From positions 1-28,798 of the forward strand of contig CAZTAL010000129.1 in the NCBI GenBank assembly GCA_964611525.1: DNA of 28,798 nucleotides, written 5' to 3'. The notes below the pieces were generated by a model. The model was not told where the DNA came from. It saw only the letters and a program-made list of their open reading frames with translations, and did no database searches. The translations under genes were made by a program, and so were the position numbers. Positions 17,291-24,693 of this stretch are shown piece by piece (position 1 is the stretch's first letter; every line of letters starts with the position of its first letter). This stretch comes from JAAYJR01 sp964611525 (GTDB lineage Bacteria; Bacteroidota; Bacteroidia; Bacteroidales; Prolixibacteraceae).

Positions 17291-17557
17291 ATGGAAGAGA
17301 AAAAAGTGAGAAATCGTAGGAAAGAAAGAGTAGGTGTTGTTGTTAGCAATAAAATGAATAAGACCATTGTTGTTGCTGTAAAACGCAAAGTTAAACACCC
17401 GATATATGGTAAATTTGTTAATAAGACAACAAAGTTCTATGCCCATAATGAGAAAGAAAACTGCAACATTGGTGATGTGGTCAGGATCATGGAAACACGT
17501 CCGCTAAGCAAAACTAAATGTTGGCGATTAACTGAAATAATTGAAAGAGCTAAGTAA
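17291..17557 (+). CDS. rpsQ: 30S ribosomal protein uS17
   Basis: An 88-residue OB-fold primary 16S binder. The ATG at 17291 (MEEKKVRNRRKERVG) is chosen over an in-frame GTG at 17267, which would overlap rpmC and add residues absent from the family. Seen: VGVVVSNKMNKTIVVAV, KFYAHNEKENCNIGDVV and ETRPLSKTKCWRL. rplN follows after 2 bp. Confidence 0.97.
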   Translation: MEEKKVRNRRKERVGVVVSNKMNKTIVVAVKRKVKHPIYGKFVNKTTKFYAHNEKENCNIGDVVRIMETRPLSKTKCWRLTEIIERAK

Positions 17558-17559
17558 TT

Positions 17560-17925
17560 ATGATACAACAAGAAACAAGATGTTCGGTTGCTGATAACAG
17601 TGGAGCGAAGGAAGTACTTTGTATCCGCGTTCTGGGAGGTACGAGGAAGCGTTATGCCTCTATCGGCGATACTGTTGTTGTTACCGTGAAAAGTGCTATA
17701 CCGGGCAGTGAAGTCAAGAAAGGGTCGGTATCTAAAGCTATTGTTGTTCGTACAAGAAAAGAAATACGCAGATCCGATGGTTCTTATATTCGTTTTGATG
17801 ACAATGCCGTAGTACTCTTGAATAACCTTGGGGAGATCAGGGGAACACGTATTTTCGGCCCTGTATCGCGCGAATTGAGAGATAAGAATATGAAAATAAT
17901 TTCACTTGCACCAGAAGTGCTTTAA
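17560..17925 (+). CDS. rplN: 50S ribosomal protein uL14
   Basis: A 121-residue interface protein contacting L19 and 16S helix 14; it is also the docking site of the silencing factor RsfS in other bacteria. Seen: MIQQETRCSVADNSGAKEV, RVLGGTRKRYASIGD and the C-terminal NNLGEIRGTRIFGPVSREL. The length is canonical. Confidence 0.98.
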   Translation: MIQQETRCSVADNSGAKEVLCIRVLGGTRKRYASIGDTVVVTVKSAIPGSEVKKGSVSKAIVVRTRKEIRRSDGSYIRFDDNAVVLLNNLGEIRGTRIFGPVSRELRDKNMKIISLAPEVL

Positions 17926-17942
17926 ATTGAAAAAAGTTTAAA

Positions 17943-18266
17943 ATGCAAAAAAAGTTACATATTAAAAAGGGTGACACGGTAATTGTAATTACTGGCAATT
18001 ATAAGGGGCAGAAAGGTAGGGTGCTGGAAGTAATTAGGAAATCCGAAAGGGCTATAGTCGAGGGTGTTAATATGGTTAAAAAACATTCAAAACCTGATGC
18101 AAATAATCCTCAGGGAGGAATTATTGAAAAGGAATCATCCATACATATTTCGAACCTTATGCTTGTTGACCCTAAGACGGGTGAATCAACGCGTATCGGT
18201 CGAAGAATTGATGATAATGGTAAATTAGTTCGTTATTCCAAAAAATCGGGAGAGGAGATTAAGTAA
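17943..18266 (+). CDS. rplX: 50S ribosomal protein uL24
   Basis: A 107-residue early-assembly initiator of the 50S subunit, also at the tunnel exit. A KOW motif is clear (KKGDTVIVITGNYKGQKGRV), followed by EGVNMVKKHSKP and GGIIEKESSIHISN. Its TAA shares one base with the ATG of rplE (TAATG), indicating translational coupling. Confidence 0.98.
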   Translation: MQKKLHIKKGDTVIVITGNYKGQKGRVLEVIRKSERAIVEGVNMVKKHSKPDANNPQGGIIEKESSIHISNLMLVDPKTGESTRIGRRIDDNGKLVRYSKKSGEEIK

Positions 18267-18823
18267 TGGCATATATACCAACATATAAAAAGAAATATCA
18301 GGAAGAGATAATCCCTGCATTAGTGAAGGAGTTTAATTATTCCTCGGTTATGCAGGTACCTAAACTTCAAAAGATTGTCCTTAACCAAGGAGTGGGAGCG
18401 GCAATAGCCGATAAAAAAATTATTGATACTGCCACTGAGGAAATGACAATGATTGCAGGTCAAAAGGCTGTTCAGACTGTTTCAAGGAAAGATATTTCCA
18501 ATTTTAAGCTGAGAAGAAAGATGCCAATCGGAGTCCGTGTGACATTACGGCGTAACAGGATGTATGAATTTCTGGAACGTCTTATTTCAACTGCATTACC
18601 CAGAATAAGGGATTTCAGGGGTGTTGAAAGTAAGATGGACGGAAATGGAAACTATACACTGGGAATTCCTGAGCAAATTGTTTTTCCTGAAATTGTTCTG
18701 GATAAAGTAAGTAAAATTAACGGTATGAACGTGACTTTCGTTACTTCAGCAAAAACGGATGAAGAAGGTTTTGCGTTGTTACGGGAATTGGGATTACCTT
18801 TTAAGAATATAAAAAAGAGCTGA
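18266..18823 (+). CDS. rplE: 50S ribosomal protein uL5
   Basis: A 185-residue 5S rRNA-binding protein of the central protuberance. Seen: the N-terminal YKKKYQEEIIPALVKEF, KIVLNQGVGAAIADKK, KLRRKMPIGVRVTLRR and LPRIRDFRGVESKMDGNGNY. The start overlaps the rplX stop by one base; rpsN follows after 3 bp. Confidence 0.98.
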   Translation: MAYIPTYKKKYQEEIIPALVKEFNYSSVMQVPKLQKIVLNQGVGAAIADKKIIDTATEEMTMIAGQKAVQTVSRKDISNFKLRRKMPIGVRVTLRRNRMYEFLERLISTALPRIRDFRGVESKMDGNGNYTLGIPEQIVFPEIVLDKVSKINGMNVTFVTSAKTDEEGFALLRELGLPFKNIKKS

Positions 18824-18826
18824 AAT

Positions 18827-19096
18827 ATGGCTAAGGAATCAATGAAAGCCCGGGAAAGGAAAAGGGCAAAATTAGTTGAAAAGTATGCAAAGAAAAGAGC
18901 CAGACTGAAAGTTGAAGGTGACTGGGTTGGTTTGCAGAAGTTGCCTAAGAATTCTTCACGGGTGCGATTGCATAACCGGTGTAAAATAACCGGAAGGCCA
19001 AAAGGATATATGCGACAGTTTGGCGTCAGCAGAATAAATTTCCGGGAAATGGCTTCAATAGGTATTATTCCGGGCGTTAAAAAGGCTAGTTGGTAA
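18827..19096 (+). CDS. rpsN: 30S ribosomal protein uS14, zinc-free long form
   Basis: An 89-residue head protein. It is the long, zinc-free type: the C-terminal RVRLHNRCKITGRPKGYMR has one Cys where zinc-ribbon forms have CxxC pairs. The N-terminal Lys/Arg-rich helix (MKARERKRAKLVEKYAKKR) and FGVSRINFREMA are canonical. The genome's zinc-economy copies, if any, are elsewhere. Confidence 0.98.
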   Translation: MAKESMKARERKRAKLVEKYAKKRARLKVEGDWVGLQKLPKNSSRVRLHNRCKITGRPKGYMRQFGVSRINFREMASIGIIPGVKKASW

Positions 19097-19117
19097 TTTT
19101 GTAAATAAGAATTAATA

Positions 19118-19525
19118 ATGAGTAAAGTATCAGATCCAATAGCAGATTATCTGACGAGGATAAGAAATGCAATCCTTGCAAAACACAGGGTAGTGGATAT
19201 CCCTGCTTCTAACCTGAAAAAGGAGATGACTAAAATATTGATGGAAAAGGGTTATATCTTAAATTATAAATTTGAAGATGAAGTAGGTTACCAAGGTAAT
19301 ATTAAGATTGCTCTTAAATATGATTCGGATACAAAATTGTCCGCTATCAAGGGTTTAAAAAGGATAAGTAAACCGGGATTAAGACAGTATTGTAACAGCT
19401 TGGAAATTCCTCGTGTTCTGAACGGTCTGGGAATAGCAATTATCTCCACATCGAGGGGGGTGGTTACAGACAAGGAAGCACGTGAACGAAATATTGGTGG
19501 AGAAGTTTTATGTTACGTTTATTAA
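19118..19525 (+). CDS. rpsH: 30S ribosomal protein uS8
   Basis: A 135-residue primary 16S binder of the platform. Seen: SDPIADYLTRIRNA, the central SNLKKEMTKILMEKGYI, and the C-terminal GLGIAIISTSRGVVTDKEARERNIGGEVLCYVY. In E. coli S8 represses the spc operon by binding near the rplE start; no obvious equivalent hairpin is seen here. A strong Shine-Dalgarno sequence for rplF begins right at its stop codon. Confidence 0.98.
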   Translation: MSKVSDPIADYLTRIRNAILAKHRVVDIPASNLKKEMTKILMEKGYILNYKFEDEVGYQGNIKIALKYDSDTKLSAIKGLKRISKPGLRQYCNSLEIPRVLNGLGIAIISTSRGVVTDKEARERNIGGEVLCYVY

Positions 19526-19532
19526 AAGGAGG
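19524..19532 (+). promoter_or_regulatory. Strong Shine-Dalgarno sequence before rplF
   Basis: AAAAGGAGG starts within the rpsH stop codon and ends 9 nt before the rplF ATG (19542). It is the only near-perfect anti-SD complement I see at a start site in this window, where other starts follow A/T-rich leaders. Confidence 0.6.
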
Positions 19533-19541
19533 AACAGGTAA

Positions 19542-20099
19542 ATGTCACGAATAGGTAAATTACCCATAACAATACCATCAGGGGTTGAGGTGAAAATTGA
19601 TGATGATAACCTTGTTACTGTAAAAGGCCCTCTTGGTGAATTAGAACAGAAGGTTGATCCTGAAATAACGATTGAGGCTGAGGGCGGTAAGATAATTTTA
19701 AGCCGCTCCAAAGAGACAAAAAGTCATAAATCATTGCACGGTCTTTATCGTGCTTTAATTAATAATATGGTGGAAGGAGTGGTAAATGGATACGAAAAAA
19801 AGCTTGAGCTGGTTGGCGTAGGCTATCGTGCCGAAATGTTACCGTACAATGTACTTGACCTTGTTCTGGGATATGCACATCATATATATTTGCAACTTCC
19901 TCCTGAAATTAAAGCAGAAGCTAAGTCTGATAAGCGAAGTAATCCCATTGTGACCCTAAGGGGCATTGATAAACAACTTATTGGTCAGGTTGCTGCAAAG
20001 ATAAGATCATTGCGTAAACCCGAACCTTATAAGGGTAAAGGTGTCAAATTTGTTGGCGAAGTGTTACGGCGTAAAGCTGGTAAAGCCGCTTCTAAATAA
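19542..20099 (+). CDS. rplF: 50S ribosomal protein uL6
   Basis: A 185-residue protein near the sarcin-ricin loop and factor-binding site. Seen: MSRIGKLPITIPSGVEV, NLVTVKGPLGEL, VGVGYRAEM and the C-terminal KIRSLRKPEPYKGKGVKFVGE. Unlike its neighbours it has a strong Shine-Dalgarno sequence 9 nt before the ATG. It is followed by a 171-bp gap to rplR that holds the repeated structured element. Confidence 0.98.
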   Translation: MSRIGKLPITIPSGVEVKIDDDNLVTVKGPLGELEQKVDPEITIEAEGGKIILSRSKETKSHKSLHGLYRALINNMVEGVVNGYEKKLELVGVGYRAEMLPYNVLDLVLGYAHHIYLQLPPEIKAEAKSDKRSNPIVTLRGIDKQLIGQVAAKIRSLRKPEPYKGKGVKFVGEVLRRKAGKAASK

Positions 20100-20116
20100 T
20101 GTTTGTAAATAAAATA

Positions 20117-20242
20117 AAGAGTTTGGATTAGAAAGTTCGCTGACAAGGCTTGAGAAGCCCGAAAAATGTGAGTTTACTTGTCGTAAATGACCATTTTGAG
20201 GGCAAGCATAACGCAGTCAGCGGACTTTATAGACGGACTCTT
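20117..20242 (+). repeat. Repeated structured intergenic element, copy A (rplF-rplR)
   Basis: Candidate structured RNA or small repeat. The outer stem AAGAGTTTG/CGGACTCTT (20117-20125/20234-20242) has G-U pairs. After an internal loop comes a 13-bp stem AAAGTTCGCTGAC/GTCAGCGGACTTT (20132-20144/20216-20228; one G-U). Inside are hairpin 1 GGCTT-GAG-AAGCC (20147-20159) and hairpin 2 TTTAC/GTAAA (20173-20177/20183-20187). Four blocks are identical to copy B: AAATGTGAGTTTACT (20164), TCGTAAAT (20181), AGGGCAAGCA (20199) and AGCGGACTTTA (20219). Function is unknown; it lies in a place where ribosomal operons normally have almost no spacer. Confidence 0.7.
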
Positions 20243-20270
20243 CTAAATAGTTTTTGAAAAATTGGTGAGT

Positions 20271-20627
20271 ATGGTATTAACAAAAATAGAAAGGCGAAAT
20301 AGAATTAAGGGCCGGATTAATAAAAGAATAACCGGTACAGTCGAACGTCCCCGTTTATGTGTATTCAGGAGCAATAAAGAAATATATGCTCAAATAATAA
20401 ATGATATCGAAGGTAAAACGCTGGTTGCTGCAGGATCCATTGAAAAAAATATCGTCTCACAGAAAGGAAACAAAGGTGAGAAAGCAGCAATGGTAGGTAA
20501 ACTTATTGCTGATAAAGCAATAGATGCAGGAATTAACAGGGTGGTATTCGACAGGAATGGTTATTTATATCATGGAAGAGTTAAACAATTAGCTGAAGCG
20601 GCTCGTAAAGGTGGCCTTAAATTTTAA
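20271..20627 (+). CDS. rplR: 50S ribosomal protein uL18
   Basis: A 118-residue 5S rRNA-binding protein. The ATG at 20271 (MVLTKIERRNRIKGRI) is chosen over an in-frame TTG at 20262. Seen: GTVERPRLCVFRSNKEIYAQIIND and the C-terminal VVFDRNGYLYHGRVKQLAEAARKGGL. It begins 29 bp after the repeated structured element, which would sit in its mRNA leader if read through from rplF. Confidence 0.98.
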   Translation: MVLTKIERRNRIKGRINKRITGTVERPRLCVFRSNKEIYAQIINDIEGKTLVAAGSIEKNIVSQKGNKGEKAAMVGKLIADKAIDAGINRVVFDRNGYLYHGRVKQLAEAARKGGLKF

Positions 20628-20634
20628 TAAGATT

Positions 20635-21150
20635 ATGGCGATATTAAGTAAAAAAGTTAAGACAAGTGACCTTGATTTAAAGGACAGACTGGTAGCTATT
20701 AATCGTGTTACTAAAGTGACCAAAGGTGGCCGTACTTTTAGTTTTTCTGCAATTGTAGTTGTGGGTAACGAAGACGGCATTGTAGGCTGGGGTCTTGGAA
20801 AGGCAAGCGAAGTAACTACAGCTATCGCAAAGGGTGTGGAAGCAGCCAAGAAAGATCTGGTAAGAATACCTGTTATTAATGGTACAATTCCACATGAACA
20901 ATCGGCAAAATACGGTGGAGCTCATGTATTACTGCGGCCTGCTTCTTCAGGAACAGGTGTTAAGGCTGGCGGAGCTATGCGTGCTGTCCTTGAAAGTGTA
21001 GGTATCAATGATATTCTTGCCAAATCAAAAGGTTCTGCCAATCCCCATAACCTTGTTAAAGCAACAATGAAGGCATTGCTTGAATTGAGAGATGCTTACA
21101 CTGTAGCTGAACAAAGAGGAATTCCGTTAGAAAAAGTATTTAAAGGATAA
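20635..21150 (+). CDS. rpsE: 30S ribosomal protein uS5
   Basis: A 171-residue protein important for decoding accuracy and mRNA helicase activity. The ATG at 20635 (MAILSKKVKTSDLDLKDRL) is preferred to a GTG at 20611 that overlaps rplR. The double-stranded-RNA-binding-like domain shows RVTKVTKGGRTFSFSAIVVVGN and GWGLGKASEV; the C-terminal half shows GGAHVLLRPASSGTGVKAGG. rpmD follows almost immediately. Confidence 0.98.
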   Translation: MAILSKKVKTSDLDLKDRLVAINRVTKVTKGGRTFSFSAIVVVGNEDGIVGWGLGKASEVTTAIAKGVEAAKKDLVRIPVINGTIPHEQSAKYGGAHVLLRPASSGTGVKAGGAMRAVLESVGINDILAKSKGSANPHNLVKATMKALLELRDAYTVAEQRGIPLEKVFKG

Positions 21151-21157
21151 AATGGTT

Positions 21158-21337
21158 ATGTCTAAAATAAAAATTACACTGGTAAAAAGTAGCATTGGTT
21201 CAAATAAGCGCCAAAAGGCAACATTGAAAGCACTGGGATTGCGGAAATTACACCAGACTGTCGAACATGAAGCTACTCCCCAGATTATTGGAATGGCAAA
21301 TAAATTGAGTCATTTATTAAAGATTGAAGAAGAATAA
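21158..21337 (+). CDS. rpmD: 50S ribosomal protein uL30
   Basis: A 59-residue protein from the ATG at 21158 (MSKIKITLVKSSIGSNKRQ); an in-frame ATG at 21152 would add two residues and is equally near. Diagnostic: KATLKALGLRKLHQTVEHEATPQIIGM. The small size is normal. It lies between rpsE and rplO as in most bacteria. Confidence 0.97.
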   Translation: MSKIKITLVKSSIGSNKRQKATLKALGLRKLHQTVEHEATPQIIGMANKLSHLLKIEEE

Positions 21338-21360
21338 TAATATTTCAAATATTTGAAAGT

Positions 21361-21807
21361 ATGGATTTAAGCAATTTGAAATCCGCAAAAGGATCTACCG
21401 GAAAAAGCAGACGTTTAGGCAGGGGACAAGGTTCCGGGAGAGGAGGCACATCAACACGCGGACACAAAGGGCAGAAGTCACGCTCCGGATACTCTAAAAA
21501 GATTGGGTTCGAAGGCGGACAGATGCCTTTATACCGTATCGTGCCTAAGTCAGGTTTTAAGAATAGGAACAGGATAGAGTACAAGGCTATAAATCTTGAT
21601 GTATTACAACAGATAGCTGAAAAAGATAATCTGACATCGATTGATCTCAACACGCTGATTGTTGCCGGTGTAGCATCCAAAAATGATAAAATAAAAATTT
21701 TGGGCAGGGGGTCAATTGACAGGAAATTGGAAGTAAAAGCACACGCTTTTTCAAAGAGTGCCAGGGAAGCAATTGAAAAATTTGATGGTAAAGCAGAATT
21801 ATTATAA
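21361..21807 (+). CDS. rplO: 50S ribosomal protein uL15
   Basis: A 148-residue late-assembly protein. Its glycine/arginine-rich N-terminal extension is obvious (RRLGRGQGSGRGGTSTRGHKGQ), followed by GFEGGQMPLYRIVPKSGF. The C-terminal domain ends with AHAFSKSAREAIEKFDGKAELL. The 77-bp gap to secY holds three 17-bp tandem repeats. Confidence 0.98.
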   Translation: MDLSNLKSAKGSTGKSRRLGRGQGSGRGGTSTRGHKGQKSRSGYSKKIGFEGGQMPLYRIVPKSGFKNRNRIEYKAINLDVLQQIAEKDNLTSIDLNTLIVAGVASKNDKIKILGRGSIDRKLEVKAHAFSKSAREAIEKFDGKAELL

Positions 21808-21821
21808 TCGGGAAAAACTAA

Positions 21822-21872
21822 TACCCTAAGGATAGAAATACCTTAAGGGTGAAAATGCCCTAAGGGTAAAAA
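21822..21872. repeat. Three tandem 17-bp repeats between rplO and secY
   Basis: Units at 21822-21838, 21839-21855 and 21856-21872 follow each other exactly: TACCCTAAGGATAGAAA, TACCTTAAGGGTGAAAA, TGCCCTAAGGGTAAAAA. The core CCCTAAGGG is nearly palindromic, so neighbouring units can pair with each other (ACCCTAAGG with CCTTAAGGGT). They end 12 bp before the secY start. Confidence 0.85.
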
Positions 21873-21884
21873 TATTTCAATGAG

Positions 21885-23219
21885 ATGAAGAAATTAATCG
21901 AGATTCTAAAAAATATTTACAAGATTGAAGACTTGAGATACCGTATAGGAATTACTTTGTTTTTTATCTTGATATACAGGTTAGGATCGTTCGTTTCCCT
22001 TCCGGGTGTAGACCCGGCTCAGTTGCAGAATTTGAAGAGTCAAACATCTGACGGGTTACTGGGACTTATTGATATGTTTTCAGGAGGCGCTTTTTCCCAG
22101 GCTTCTATTTTTGCATTGGGAATCATGCCTTATATCACCGCATCTATCGTTATACAATTGATGGGTATTGCCGTTCCTTATTTTCAGAGATTGCAAAAAG
22201 AAGGTGAATCGGGAAGACGTAAGATAAACCAGATAACAAGATATCTGACCGTCATTATTTTGATTTTCCAATCACCCGCATATCTGACAAATCTTCATTA
22301 TCAACTTCCTGAAACCGCATTTGCTATGAAAGGTGCTATGTTTACAGTGTCCTCGGTAATTATTTTAACCGCGGGTTCAATGTTTATAATGTGGTTGGGT
22401 GAACGTATTACCGATAAAGGAATTGGCAATGGTATTTCCCTGATCATAATGATAGGTATTATTGCCCGTCTGCCACAGTCCGTGGTACAGGAATTTGCTT
22501 CAAGGATAAATCAGCAGGGAGGCGGACTGGTAATGTTTCTTGTTGAATTTGTAATACTCTTCCTTGTATTTATGGCATCGATATTGTTAGTGCAGGGTAC
22601 TCGCCGTATTCCTGTTCAATATGCAAAACGTATAGTAGGAAATAAACAGTATGGAGGAGTGCGGCAGTATATACCTCTGAAAGTAAATGCCGCCGGAGTG
22701 ATGCCGATTATTTTTGCTCAGGCAATTATGATGGTGCCGATTACTATAGTCGGAATGGCCAACTCTGAACAATTAACCGGTGTAGCAGCTGCATTATCAA
22801 ACATTACAGGATTCTGGTATAATTTTATTCAGTTTCTTTTAGTGGTTGCATTCACCTATTTTTATACTGCAATTACCATTAATCCTACTCAAATGGCAGA
22901 AGACATGAAAAAGAACGGGGGATTTATTCCCGGCGTCAAACCAGGTAAGCGAACTGTCGAATTCCTTGATATAGTGATGTCCAGAATAACACTTCCGGGG
23001 TCTATATTTCTTGGTTTGATAACAATTTTGCCGGCATTTGCAATGTTAATCGGCATTAATCAGTCGTTTGCTTATTTTTATGGAGGAACCTCACTTTTAA
23101 TACTTGTTGGTGTTGTATTAGATACACTGCAACAAATTGAAAGTCATTTGTTAATGAGGCATTACGACGGTCTGACCAAATCAGGCCGTATAAAAGGACG
23201 TGCCGGAGGCGGCTTTTAA
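21885..23219 (+). CDS. secY: Protein translocase subunit SecY
   Basis: A 444-residue pore-forming subunit of SecYEG in the inner membrane, with about ten hydrophobic helices. Seen: the N-terminal LRYRIGITLFFILIYRLGSF, the plug-side PGVDP, SGGAFSQASIFALGIMPYI, GIGNGISLIIMIGIIA, RRIPVQYAKR and the C-terminal LMRHYDGLTKSGRIKGR. The cytoplasmic loop Arg residues needed for SecA/ribosome contact are in the expected segments. Three tandem repeats precede it. map and adk, which follow secY in many bacteria, are missing here; a 299-bp AT-rich gap leads to infA. Confidence 0.98.
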   Translation: MKKLIEILKNIYKIEDLRYRIGITLFFILIYRLGSFVSLPGVDPAQLQNLKSQTSDGLLGLIDMFSGGAFSQASIFALGIMPYITASIVIQLMGIAVPYFQRLQKEGESGRRKINQITRYLTVIILIFQSPAYLTNLHYQLPETAFAMKGAMFTVSSVIILTAGSMFIMWLGERITDKGIGNGISLIIMIGIIARLPQSVVQEFASRINQQGGGLVMFLVEFVILFLVFMASILLVQGTRRIPVQYAKRIVGNKQYGGVRQYIPLKVNAAGVMPIIFAQAIMMVPITIVGMANSEQLTGVAAALSNITGFWYNFIQFLLVVAFTYFYTAITINPTQMAEDMKKNGGFIPGVKPGKRTVEFLDIVMSRITLPGSIFLGLITILPAFAMLIGINQSFAYFYGGTSLLILVGVVLDTLQQIESHLLMRHYDGLTKSGRIKGRAGGGF

Positions 23220-23348
23220 TAATGAGTTATGAATTTTTGGTTTATATGTTTTGTAAATATTTGATATGATATATGAGTTCAGTATAAAAAATAAAATTTT
23301 TATGTTTTTTGTATATAATTGAAAATTAGATTTATAAATTTTATTAAT

Positions 23349-23386
23349 TTGTCTGAAAAAGGGTGCGAAACGTATTTTTTCGACAA
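23349..23386. repeat. Imperfect inverted repeat upstream of the infA promoter
   Basis: TTGTC-T-GAAAAA (23349-23360) pairs with TTTTTCGACAA (23376-23386) with one bulged T, around a 15-nt loop. No U-tract follows directly. It may be a terminator-like stem for secY transcripts or a protein site. Confidence 0.4.
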
Positions 23387-23406
23387 GACTCATATATTTT
23401 TGAAAT

Positions 23407-23437
23407 TATGCTATTTAAAAACCTTCTGTTATCTTTG
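23407..23437 (+). promoter_or_regulatory. Candidate promoter for infA-rpmJ-rpsM-rpsK-rpsD-rpoA-rplQ
   Basis: TATG (one mismatch to TTTG) at 23407-23410, exactly 19 nt, then TATCTTTG at 23430-23437, a full match to TAnnTTTG. It would give a leader of about 75 nt before infA and make the alpha-operon genes an independent unit. Confidence 0.5.
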
Positions 23438-23518
23438 TGCTGACAAAATGTAATATAAGGTAAATCAGAAGTTTACTATTATTTATAATTTTTTTAGATG
23501 AATTAAAAGAATATTTTT

Positions 23519-23740
23519 ATGGCAAAGCAGCCTTCAATAGAGCAAGATGGTACAATTATAGAAGCATTATCCAATGCTATGTTCCGTGTGGAATTGGAAA
23601 ATGGGCATATAATTACTGCCCATATTAGCGGGAAAATGAGAATGCATTATATTAAAATTTTGCCCGGGGATAAAGTAAAAGTAGAGATGTCTCCTTACGA
23701 TTTGACAAAAGGGAGAATAACATTCAGATATAAAAATTAA
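23519..23740 (+). CDS. infA: Translation initiation factor IF-1
   Basis: A 73-residue OB-fold factor that blocks the 30S A site during initiation. The family sequence is clear: MAKQPSIEQDGTIIEALSNA, MFRVELENGHIITAHISGKM and VKVEMSPYDLTKGRITFRYK. It follows a promoter candidate and precedes rpmJ by 13 bp. Confidence 0.98.
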   Translation: MAKQPSIEQDGTIIEALSNAMFRVELENGHIITAHISGKMRMHYIKILPGDKVKVEMSPYDLTKGRITFRYKN

Positions 23741-23753
23741 AAATATATTAATA

Positions 23754-23870
23754 ATGAAGACTCGTGTTTCGATAAAAAAGCGTACTCCTGAATGTAAAAT
23801 TGTTCGTAGAAAGGGACGCTTATATGTGATAAATAAGAAAAATCCTAAGTTTAAACAACGTCAGGGATAA
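23754..23870 (+). CDS. rpmJ: 50S ribosomal protein bL36, zinc-free form
   Basis: A 38-residue protein of the 50S subunit, easily missed for its size. It begins MKTRVSIKKRTPECKIVRRK and ends KNPKFKQRQG. Only Cys14 remains of the Cys/Cys/Cys/His zinc site found in C+ forms, which is usual for Bacteroidota. It sits between infA and rpsM, its conserved position. Confidence 0.97.
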   Translation: MKTRVSIKKRTPECKIVRRKGRLYVINKKNPKFKQRQG

Positions 23871-23895
23871 TAGTTAATTTGAAAAATGAATTAAT

Positions 23896-24273
23896 ATGGC
23901 GCGTATTGTAGGTGTTGATATTCCTAATAATAAAAGAGGCGAAGTTGCCCTTACATATATTTATGGCATTGGCCGTAGCAGGGCAAATATGATCCTTAAT
24001 GAGGCAGGCGTAGACAGAGACGTGAAAGTTAAAGACTGGACAGATGAGCAATTTGGTGCTATCCGTACGGTGATCAATGAGAAATATAAAGTAGAAGGAG
24101 AACTCCGTTCTGATATCCAGATGAACATTAAGAGGTTAATGGATATTGGTTGTTACAGGGGTATAAGGCACCGGATTGGATTACCAGTCAGGGGGCAGAG
24201 TACGAAAAATAATGCCCGTACACGTAAAGGTAAACGCAAAACAGTTGCAAATAAAAAAATGGCAACTAAATAA
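23896..24273 (+). CDS. rpsM: 30S ribosomal protein uS13
   Basis: A 125-residue head protein bridging to the 50S subunit and contacting the P-site tRNA. Seen: ARIVGVDIPNNKRGEVALTY, YGIGRSRANMILNEAGVD, the CYRGIRHRIGLPVRGQ motif and a basic tail (RTRKGKRKTVANKK). rpsK begins 12 bp later. Confidence 0.98.
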   Translation: MARIVGVDIPNNKRGEVALTYIYGIGRSRANMILNEAGVDRDVKVKDWTDEQFGAIRTVINEKYKVEGELRSDIQMNIKRLMDIGCYRGIRHRIGLPVRGQSTKNNARTRKGKRKTVANKKMATK

Positions 24274-24285
24274 GTTTTTTAAACT

Positions 24286-24675
24286 ATGGCGAAAAAAACA
24301 GGAACGAGTAGAAAAAGAGTAGTTGTTGTAGAAGCCAATGGTATGGCACATGTGCACTCCTCTTTCAATAATATTATTATAACGCTGACAAACATGAATG
24401 GCGAAGTAATAGCATGGTCGTCAGCCGGAAAAAGAGGCTTTAGAGGATCAAAAAAGAATACTCCTTATGCTGCCCAGGTAGCAGCCGAGGAATGTGCAAA
24501 AACTGCATATGACCTTGGTTTAAGAAAAGTTAAAGTATTTGTGAAAGGTCCTGGCAACGGACGGGAATCAGCGATAAGGTCTTTGGCGACGGTTGGTCTT
24601 CAGGTTACAGAGATAGTGGATGTTACACCCTTGCCACATAATGGATGCAGACCACCCAAAAGAAGACGTGTATAA
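24286..24675 (+). CDS. rpsK: 30S ribosomal protein uS11
   Basis: A 129-residue platform protein. Seen: HVHSSFNNIIITLTNMNG, SSAGKRGFRGSKKNTPYAAQ and the invariant C-terminus TPLPHNGCRPPKRRRV, whose Asn-Gly is the isoaspartate site known in E. coli. The length is canonical and rpsD follows after 18 bp. Confidence 0.98.
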   Translation: MAKKTGTSRKRVVVVEANGMAHVHSSFNNIIITLTNMNGEVIAWSSAGKRGFRGSKKNTPYAAQVAAEECAKTAYDLGLRKVKVFVKGPGNGRESAIRSLATVGLQVTEIVDVTPLPHNGCRPPKRRRV

Positions 24676-24693
24676 TAATAAAATTAAAAGGTA

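Larger units (their letters stand above)
23220..23518. other. 299-bp AT-rich secY-infA gap where map is missing
   Basis: No coding frame with methionine aminopeptidase-like motifs is visible. It holds an imperfect inverted repeat (23349-23386) and a promoter candidate (23407-23437). Confidence 0.75.

Noticed and set aside
20262..20270. TTG start for rplR
   Set aside because: It adds three residues not expected in the family; the ATG at 20271 gives the canonical MVLTKIERR start.
20611..20634. GTG start for rpsE overlapping rplR
   Set aside because: The ATG at 20635 gives the normal S5 N-terminus and avoids the overlap.
23220..23348. Remnant of map
   Set aside because: The stretch is extremely AT-rich with stops in all frames and no metal-ligand motifs of methionine aminopeptidase.
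23353..23371. CTGA followed by GCGAAAC in the secY-infA gap as a ribozyme-like motif
   Set aside because: The CTGATGA core and its stem are missing; the region is better explained as an inverted repeat.
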